64,000 bases of DNA from Berberis thunbergii (lineage: Eukaryota > Streptophyta > Magnoliopsida > Ranunculales > Berberidaceae), in the NCBI GenBank assembly GCA_003290165.1, contig QNQO01000813.1:434001-498000 (forward strand), written 5' to 3'. Numbering within the stretch: position 1 is the stretch's first letter; each line of letters begins with the position of its first letter. A model generated the notes under the pieces. The model saw nothing but the letters and a program-made list of their open reading frames with translations, searched no databases and had not been told where the DNA came from. The position numbers were made by a program, and so were the translations under genes. Shown here piece by piece: positions 56,380 through 64,000 of this stretch.

Positions 56380-58760
56380 TCTACCTAACCCGGTTGCAGC
56401 AGATAACTCCAATACCTATCAGGATATTGATCCCATTATCTCTCTTAATGATTCTTTAATTGAATCTCCAGGAGCCCAGCCAACATATCAAATTGATCAT
56501 AATCAGTCTATGCCTCAGGAGGTGGCTAAGACATCTTCTTCTCCATTGATGCTCTCCTCGATCAGAAAAGTTAAGAAGGTTATTCGGGCAAGTTCTAATG
56601 CCATGACTCGGCATGAATTGGCTGGGAAAATGCAAGCAGGATTGTCAAGATGTTGCTCAGTTATATGATCAATCTCACAAAAAATAGTTCAGATGTTCTA
56701 GGGTTGATAGTAACAGACTGGTTCATGCTGGGCTGCATAAGCAATATCAGGAAGATAATGTGTCACGGATAGTCGCTGATTCAATAATTGGTTTTGTTCA
56801 GGAAGAACAATACACAAGCACCAATCCCAGTATCCCCACTGCCACTCTGCATGCACATGCAATTGCTGAGAATAAAGGCACCAGCCTTCTCGGCTCAACT
56901 TCAATCTACTCTTACGAGCTTGCGGCGATCGCCGTTGAAGGGTCGCCTCCTCATCCATGATGCTCTCATGGAATGCTCGAGGCATGGGGTCTGCCAAAGT
57001 GTTTCAAAATCTGAAGGCCCTCTCCCAACATTTCAATGTTGATATTATATTTTTGTCAGAAACCAAGTCCAGTTCTTCCAAGATGGACCGCTTGCACTGG
57101 AGACTGAGCTTTGCACATGGAACATCAATGCCAACACAAAGACTAGCTTAAGGACTTAGCACTTTTTTTGAAAGTAGGTATTCACTTTACCATTCTTTCT
57201 TCCTGTAAAAGTTATTTTAATTGTATTCTTGATGATTATTTTACTACTTTTGCATGGTCTGTTATTTTTGTTTATTGTGAATCAAATCTTGCTTCTTGGG
57301 AACAATTCTTGCAATCCATATCCCACTTCTACTCTATGCAACCCTTGTCGGGGGTTATTATTGGAGATTTGATTGCTATCAGTCAAACCGGGGACAAAAT
57401 GGGTGGTAACCGGCCTTTTTGTTCTAGCCTCAGTCACCTTAGGAATTTTTTAAACAGTAATCAACTGTTGAATTTCCCCCTTAATGGATCTCAATTCACT
57501 TGGAACAACAAGAGAAAAAAACAAAAATTGGATTAAGGCAAAACTGGATCATATCATTGTCTCCACTGAGAGGTAGATATGTTCCCTTCTGCGTCTGCCT
57601 GTACAATTCACACCTCTTTTTTGAATCACAAGGTTGTTTCCCTTCAGTTGGTCTCTAACTTCAGTCCAAATCCAAAACCTTTTAAATTCTTCCAAATGTG
57701 GCCTAGAGACCTATTTTGCCATCAGGTGATTCAAACTAACTGGGCCCTTAGACAACACCCTTCCCCGACTCACAATATCCATCTCAAAACAAAGAAGCTT
57801 AATTACAGCCTCATTATGAGGAATAAGAGAGACTTCAAGAATATTCAATTGTGCATCTCTAACACTTTCACTTCCTTGGATAAACTCCAAAATGATAATC
57901 CTTTGAAGGACAATGCCACAACCATATCCTTGTTGGAAAAACGTCTCTCTGAACTTCAGATTCAAGAGGAGATGTTTTGGCGTAATAAGTTTTGGTCTTC
58001 CTGGCTCAGAGATGCTGACAAAAACACCAAATTCTTTAACCTGATTTTACGCTAAAGACGACAATAACATGTGGCATTCTACGCCGGAATTTATTAGAGT
58101 CACACTTAATGACTATTTCTCAAATATTTTCCATTCTTCCAACTCGACTCGCCAGTAATTCACGCCTTATTTAGTCTGATCATCTAGGAGGGGAATAATG
58201 TAGCTCTGCTGGCTATACCCACTACTGCAGATATCCAGGCAGTTGTTTTTATTGTGGGGAGCCACAAAGCTCTTCATCCTGATGGCTTCCACGCTTTCTT
58301 TTTTCAATACTACTGGATATCGTTAAAATGGATGTCACAGAGGCGGTTACTCATTTTTTCACTTCCAAGTAGTTAGATCCTAAGTTGAATGACACTTTCA
58401 TTGCTCTGGTCCCTAAAGTGAGCAATCCTATCTTGCCGGATAAATTTCGCCCTATAGGCCTCTGCAATGTCATTTATAAAATAATCTCCAAAATTCTTGT
58501 CAACCGTCTAAAACCTTTGCTCGATAACATAATTTCTCTTAATCAGGGTGCCTTTCTTCGAGGTCGCTCGATAGAGGATAATGTTAGTGTTGCACATGAA
58601 ATTTTCTTTCAAATGAAACATTTTTGAAAGAAAAATAAGGTTGGATGACAATCAAAATTGATATGGCCAAAGCATATGATATGGTCGAATGATATTTTCT
58701 GGCTCAAGTGCTCAAACAACTTGGTTTTGCTGAAGGTTGTAATGAAATGATAATTCAATG
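56380..58760 (+). mobile_element. L1-type LINE, truncated in RT
   Basis: End of ORF1-like sequence (56395-56950), endonuclease (56957-57536), linker (57579-58055) and the start of RT (58385-58720). It breaks off before the catalytic RT motif where the LTR of the next element begins. Frameshifts are present throughout. It is interrupted or truncated by the gypsy element at ~58760-58775. Confidence 0.85.
56957..58720 (+). pseudogene. LINE ORF2: endonuclease and partial reverse transcriptase
   Basis: The endonuclease starts MMLSWNARGMGSAKVFQNLK and continues DIIFLSETKSSS, with the catalytic-type Asn (WNARG) and Glu (SETK) visible. The frame changes at ~57150. The mid-EN block LSGVIIGDLIAI, then FPLNGSQFTWNNKRK, is in 57168-57536, and the EN-RT linker is in 57579-58055 (EEMFWRNKFWSSWLRDADKN). 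RT opens at 58385 with FIALVPKVSNPILPDKFRPI, then GLCNVIYKIISKILVNRLKP and LNQGAFLRGRSIEDN. A TGA at 58625 and a stop after KAYDMVE follow. The FADD catalytic motif is missing (truncation). Confidence 0.88.
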
Positions 58761-58769
58761 TTAATATTT

Positions 58770-59435
58770 AAAAATGGTCACACTCCTGAGCCGAACACGT
58801 GTCATGATGATTTCAAGGAATTACGGGCTTAAGCACAGCCCAACACAGATCTAGCCCAAGCGGATAGCCCGCCCAACTTCAGTTCGCCAAGCGAACCTAG
58901 ACTCTAACTGCATGCTAGGCCCACACGTCTCAGAGCTATCCACGGTACCCATAAGTCATCTTTAGGCAAGTATCTTGAGGATCAGCTTCGGACGGGCAAC
59001 TACAGCTGCTCTTTGCTTCCAATTAGGAATCAAACACCAAAGTATCTTCCACACAGGGAAACTCCCTTCTACCGAATGCTCTTAGATTGTGAACCATCTC
59101 TCGCGTATCTAGGAGTACTGAGATAACATGGAACTTCCCTTCTACAACATGACTCTTAATTAGAGAGGGATCTCCAAAATGATCACCTCCCTAAACTACG
59201 CCTACGATGGCTTGGTTAAACCTTGACTCCTTGCACTATAAATAAGACATGAGGTTGGTAAGCTAAAGTACGCTACAAAATCCCTGTTATAGCATTACAC
59301 CTTCCTTAGATCCCTATTTTGACTTTAGCATCGAAGTGCCATCGGCCACCCCACGGTGGTCTGTGGCTCACGTGCGTTACTTGTGCAGGTCAGCAGGAAC
59401 AAGGTCAAAGCAAGAAGCGAAAATCGACTACATCA
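58770..59435 (+). repeat. 5' LTR of the gypsy element
   Basis: Ends cgactacatca at 59435, just before the primer site. Promoter ctataaataag at 59237-59247. A tandem block ggaactcccttctacc / ggaacttcccttctac recurs near 59060 and 59131. The start is uncertain (58759-58776), because the LINE RT sequence fades out over the same bases. Confidence 0.7.
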
Positions 59436-59510
59436 GTTTGGCGTCGTCCGTGGAGACGACCTAGTTCTTAATTTTACACTAAGCGTCGTCTACTACCAAA
59501 TCCGAGAGAA

Positions 59511-60600
59511 ATGGTGACCACTAGGTCACGCAATAACGAACTAGGGGACACTAGAGCCAGGCCCCGGCTAGTTCCTATTGAACTAAGGGAGGTTGTGCAG
59601 CTAACGTTGATCCAGCCGCCAGGACAGAGAGGCCCGATCCTGGGAACCCTCTCCGCAGAGGAGTGCACGATCCAGACGTACTATATCGCCTCTCCATTCC
59701 ACCCTTTGTAGATCGGATCATGAGTGAAGCACTTTCGAGAAAGTTCACTCCCTTGAAGCTCGATTCCTATGACGGAACCACCGATCATTTCGATCATTTA
59801 CGCCATTACCAACACGTAATGGCGCTCAAGGAAGGATCTGAATCCGTCATATGCAAAACCTTTCCCACTAGTCTTAAAGGCCTTGCATTGACATGGTTCC
59901 ACAACCTTCCACTGAAGTCAATCGACTCCTTCAAAACATTTGGCGAAGGAATTCTTGACACGTTTTGTCGAAAGCCAACATTTCAGAAAAGGCCCGCACC
60001 ACATACTCTTTCTAAGGAAGAGGTCCGGCGAGATGCTCCGATAGTACGTCACATGCTTCAACAATGAGCTAACCCTCATCGACGGGTGCAACAATGATAC
60101 AGCTATGACGACATTCACTGCGGACCTCAAAGAAGGAAAGCTCTTCTAGGACTTCACCTTGGAGCCCCCTCTAGACATGGCAGAGCTCCTCAAGAACATC
60201 CAGAGACACATCACCCTGGAGGAGTCCAAAGGCAACAGGAAGCCCTAAGCTTCTAAGGACAAGAATGGGGGAAAGATATATGAGGATGGGGAGCGGAGCA
60301 AGAGGAAGCACACTTACAACAGACTGGATCTTGATCATCCCAGGCTAGAGAAGTCATCCAACTAAGTTGGATCCAGAGCCGTGACACCCCTAAATGCTAG
60401 TCTATCGGATGTACTCAATTGCATGAAAAATTGGGAGGAATTGAAGTGGCCCTCGAAGACACGCGGAGACCCTACCAGAAGAGACATCGACAAGTACTGT
60501 GCGTACCACAAGAAAGTCAGCCACAACACCAATGACTGCAAAAGTCTGAGGTATGAAGTATAACATTGGATCATAAGGGAAAATTGAAAGACTTGTTGAA
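59511..60600 (+). pseudogene. gypsy gag
   Basis: Starts MVTTRSRNNELGDTRARPRL at 59511. It shifts frame near 59690 and continues in 59663-60067 (FTPLKLDSYDGTTDHFDHLR, then TFPTSLKGLALTWFHNLPLK), the retrotransposon gag core. A stop occurs at ~60065. A second half at 60180-60580 includes MAELLKNIQRHITLEESKG. A degenerate CX-type knuckle, CAYHKKVSHNTNDC, follows at 60498-60539. Frames are broken. Confidence 0.88.
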
Positions 60601-60703
60601 GTCTGATAAGTGGTCAGAACAAACCAGGGATAGGGGGAGTTGGTCAAAAAGATAGAGAAAGAGACTCCTGGGATAATATATGTCTTTCATGAAGTTGGAT
60701 TGA

Positions 60704-61492
60704 ATGCAGTCGCACAGGTCCCGCAAGCGAACTTTGCTGGATATGCGGACACAACCTGCGAATGAAAACATACGAATTTTCTATTCGAAAATTCCTAACC
60801 CCATTCCTACTTTGACTTTCACGGACAAAGACCTCGATGGAGTCCGAGCACCACACAAAGATGCTTTGGTCATCTCCGTTTCCATCACAAAGTGGGAAGT
60901 AAAGAGAGATCTCGTTGACACAGGAAGCTCGCTCAACGTTCTATTCTACAATGCTTTCCACAACATGGACCTCAAGGAGGAAAACCTAGTGCCATCAGAG
61001 CACCCACTGATCGAATTCAATGGGGAGAAATACTTTCACATCGGAAAGATAAGATTAGCCACGGCAGCTGGAGAACCACAGCTGAAAAAGGTCCTACTTC
61101 TGGACTTCATGGTGGTAGACGCACCATCGTCATACAACCTCATCCTGGGAAGACTGTGGCTACACCAAATGGAAGCAGTGATCTCCACCCTTCACCAGTC
61201 TTTAAAGTATACTGCTAACAACTCAGAAGGGACAATACGTGAAGACGAACCTACAACAGGCTGCCACTACGCCGCACTGAAACAAATAGAGCGCTCCTAT
61301 ATTCAATTACATCATGCAGAGCAACCTGACCCTGTGCAAGGCCTAAAGACGGAAGGGACACCATTTTCGAGCGGTACAAGAGTAGTCAACTCTCCCACCC
61401 AGAGAGTCGTAATGCCAATGGAAAGCGGGAACAAATACCCCCGACATTCCATTGGCGTGGAGATCCGCCCCTCTGCAAGGTTTGCTCTTTAG
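60704..61492 (+). pseudogene. gypsy aspartic protease region
   Basis: Frame open for 262 codons. The pseudo-start lies in a linker. SITKWEVKRDLVDTGSSLNV carries the DTGSS active site. PSSYNLILGRLWLHQMEAVI, near the end of the fold, is the typical ILGR motif. It ends with a stop at 61490-61492 without entering RT. Its openness contrasts with the broken gag. Confidence 0.88.
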
Positions 61493-61499
61493 TGACCTA

Positions 61500-63100
61500 T
61501 GTAGCAGCTCGACATTCCGCTAAATGATCTGCGAAAGCTATCAGAATTCTCTTCAAGGTCAAGATCAATTTATCTCCATCAACAATTAGTTTGCTTAAAG
61601 TTGTTTGTTTCTCTTTCCGTAGTCAATATTGAGTTTAGAGTTCTTAAGAGACTTATGTGATTCACAATCATTTAAAAACTAAAACAAGAATTTTAGAAAC
61701 AAACTCTATTGATTATTGGAAAGATGTAACAACAAACACCTTGAGGCAGATACAAAAGACTGAGAACTACAAGCATCTGAATACAGAGCGAACTGAATAA
61801 AAGACTCGCTTATACAATTCTGCAACGGACGGAGTCAGACGAAAACCTGCAAACCCTCAGATATGAGTAATCTGCAAGTGAGAGCAAATGGTAAAAGCTG
61901 CTCGACCCCTTCCAAAAATGATAGCAGAGTTAAAATAATGGGAGATGCTCGACCCTTTCCCAAGATAAATATAAAGTGTAAGAGGGGATTGAAAGAACTG
62001 AACGGTCAGACTGCTCCATCAAATCACTCTTGAAAAGTTCTCTTCTTAGAGCATCGAGGACCTCACTACAAGCTACTGATTTCCTCAAGAGACGTCCCAC
62101 CATCTATCCAACCTCCTCAAAGGGTTTAGAAGAAGGAATATGAGGATGGCAACAAGTAGCGACGCAATTACGATCCCATAATGCTTTCAAGAGAGACAAC
62201 GTTTCCCACATGCGATGGTAGATGTGACTGAGAGCTACCACACTAGGAGACATCGCACACCGACTAACACTTCAATCAACCATTGGTTAGAAGTGAGATT
62301 CTAGCACACAAAGACACAAGTGGTACGGTGTAACACCAAGACATCTCCCTTCGTAGAAAATCCACACTACTTTTCTGTGATATGAGAAGAGATTACGAGA
62401 CCTCAGCGGATTAACTACGTGTCCACCCACAACAGGTGACAACGCATAACAACAACTATCACCATGCCTGGTCGAGGTAAACATCGGAACTTTTGGAAAC
62501 TCCAATGATGGAGATCCAACTTCAGCCTTTGGAAAACCCAAAGCATTTCCCTCAGCCTTTGGAAAACTCAAAGCATCTTCTCCAGACAAGAACATTACAG
62601 AAAATAAACTCAACAAAAGATAGTGCCTATAGTTATTGAAAAACACCATTATATAGACATAATGGTTTACCAAACGGGCACTCCAGCATTAACTGCCAAG
62701 CATTGAATGCCATATGGGAAAATGGAAGACGACAGTTCACAAGGAAACTGTGCAGATCACGTCAATCAATTATTGGCACTACATGCAACCCCATCAATTG
62801 AAGGGGAGTAACAGTTATACTCAAACGTCACACAACCTACACCATACACGTGTCACCGTGCGATCTACGTCCACGTAACGTGCCACACAGGAAACCCTAG
62901 TCCTTCCTCTGCGGGCCCATGAGCTCAGTCTGTTATCCGAACCGCACCCTGTCGCATGCTTGGCACAAACACTCGAGGATCCTAGTCAACTTTGACGTAC
63001 GGACTTTACGACTTCCCTAGTTAAGGTAACTTCGTCCACACCCTTAACCACTAGGTTCGCACGCCCTTCAGCGGGAGGAACCTCTGGTCAAGCCGGGCAA
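61500..63100. other. Non-coding, repeat-bearing segment
   Basis: No recognised coding; the minus-strand frame 62287-62673 shows no domain. A two-unit 33-bp repeat (cagcctttggaaaac-caaag) occurs near 62523-62580. Could be the rest of the gypsy element's non-coding part or another LTR; not decided. Confidence 0.45.
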
Positions 63101-63109
63101 GCTTTGTAA

Positions 63110-63660
63110 GCAAACACTGATGACGATAGGTTCTAGTTCACCCCGACACCTAGTCTGCTTAATGCAGGCATCAATGGTTTAGGAAGTGGGAGTCTAATCA
63201 GCGCTGCCACGCTTGGTGACGATGACTTGCTAGGGATCACTACCCCATTTGCGGTCAGTGTTCGCCGAACCTAATCACGTAAGCCTAGCTGGTGATGACC
63301 AGCAACGAAAGCTTCTGATCAAAACTTGGACTTGTAGCCCTACTACGAGGGCGTAGATAATTCGAAAGGTGGGAGCCTAGTCAATCCTGGACTGATTTCG
63401 ATGGCTTGCCACGGGACCAATGTTTTTTAGCATGGTCGCCAAATCACCAAACTTAGACTTGTAGCCCACGCTACGAGGGTGTAGATAGTCTAGAAGGTGG
63501 GAACCTAGTATGCCATGACCTGATTTCGACGGCTTGCCATGGGACCACTACTATTCAGCCTGGTTGCCTAATCTTTAATCCCTGAATCTATCGACCACTT
63601 TACTCAGTCATAAATGATTTAGAAAGTGGGAATCTCAAACACCTCTCCACACGACCTCCG
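63110..63660. repeat. Tandem array, four units of ~128-183 bp
   Basis: Units share aaggtgggagcctagt, gatttcgacggcttgccatg and ggaccactac. Three also have acttgtagcccacgctacga and gggtgtagat. The gtggga word falls at ~63186, 63369, 63497 and 63626. No coding. Likely a retrotransposon-associated satellite. Confidence 0.85.
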
Positions 63661-64000
63661 CTCTCCCTCATGACTGCGGATGCAAATATGAGCTTAGCTG
63701 AGTTAGCGCTTTCACTCTCAAACAACCGTTATGATACAAGGATAGAAAAATGCCACTCGTGCTGATACAAGGATAGTACAACCGGTGCCCAGATGAAAGC
63801 TAATTAGAATGCCAACCCAAACTTACGACACCTGATTCGGTGTGAACACTCTGACAAGTACTTTCGGCCACCACAACTTGCCCGCGGCAATAGCTACAGC
63901 TAACCAGTCAGACAAAAAAGAAAAAGCTCAACAGCTTACCTATGAGACTAGACACAACTCGGGTGACTCGATCCTCAATTAAACTGCTCGCAACATGCCC
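63661..64000. other. Window end, nothing recognised
   Basis: A short direct repeat, tgatacaaggatag, occurs at ~63733 and 63762. No gene seen. Confidence 0.5.

Larger units (their letters stand above)
58770..61495 (+). mobile_element. Ty3/gypsy element: 5' LTR, gag and protease
   Basis: LTR to 59435, primer site ttggcgtcgtccgtggagac from 59438, gag (59511-60600) and protease (60704-61492). RT, RNase H and integrase are not visible afterwards. The gag and protease wording fits the Tat/Athila-side gypsy lineages (inference). No second LTR in the window. Confidence 0.85.

Noticed and set aside
62287..62673. 128-aa minus-strand ORF as a gene
   Set aside because: It contains a short tandem repeat (FPKAEGNALGFPKAE), no domain, and lies in non-coding repeat DNA.

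Overview
This is nuclear DNA from a flowering plant, most likely a eudicot with a large, repeat-rich genome. It is AT-rich and dominated by plant transposon lineages. It carries intron-containing scraps of plant genes and an endogenous plant pararetrovirus. I see no intact host gene, rRNA, tRNA gene or CRISPR array. Almost every reading frame belongs to a decayed mobile element or to a captured gene fragment.

Layout. (1) 564-6988: a Mutator-like element (MULE) with ~1.1 kb terminal inverted repeats (TIRs), a broken FAR1/FHY3-type transposase, and a second reverse-strand ORF that joins an RNase H1 N-terminal (viroplasmin-like) fold to a C-terminal membrane anchor. (2) 7176-12785: a full-length, decayed Ty1/copia element on the minus strand with two LTRs, a tRNA-iMet primer site and a perfect 5-bp target duplication (GTCTC). 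(3) 13.5-21.4 kb: a run of Helitron-like 3' ends, a LINE zf-RVT remnant, a 1.1-kb non-autonomous hAT-like element (17150-18240), one retrotransposon LTR with primer site (18443-18888), and an 840-bp inverted-repeat element (20089-20928). (4) 21.4-28.0 kb: an inverted nest of one Ty3/gypsy family. Its LTRs carry tandem G-box/ABRE-like minisatellites, and one LTR has a piece of RNase H inside it. (5) 28.2-31.4 kb: an anthranilate phosphoribosyltransferase fragment and an internally deleted copia element. (6) 31.4-40.3 kb: a CACTA-type element that carries plus-strand exon fragments, with introns, of at least four unrelated genes: a KANADI-like GARP factor, RRP36, an endonuclease/exonuclease/phosphatase protein and an alpha-mannosidase. 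(7) 40.3-47.7 kb: a second gene-fragment mosaic, all on the minus strand (P5CS, biotin synthase, possibly a CLASSY-like protein, ribosomal protein L11). It also holds tandem duplications and a CACTA MITE whose empty site survives in the sister copy. (8) 48.2-55.8 kb: a near-complete endogenous caulimovirid with movement protein, coat protein, zinc knuckle, protease and RT-RNase H, then a second ORF joined by an ATGA overlap, then a promoter-like region. (9) 56.4-58.76 kb: an L1-type LINE cut off in its RT by (10) a Ty3/gypsy LTR-gag-protease segment (58.77-61.5 kb), followed by ~2.5 kb of tandem-repeat-rich non-coding DNA.

How it works together: the window is a record of nested insertion and of capture by transposons. 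The most notable items are the two multi-gene exon mosaics, the MULE accessory ORF, the virus ORF junction, and the LTR with hormone-type cis-element arrays. All protein assignments come from reading translated motifs by eye. No database search was run.
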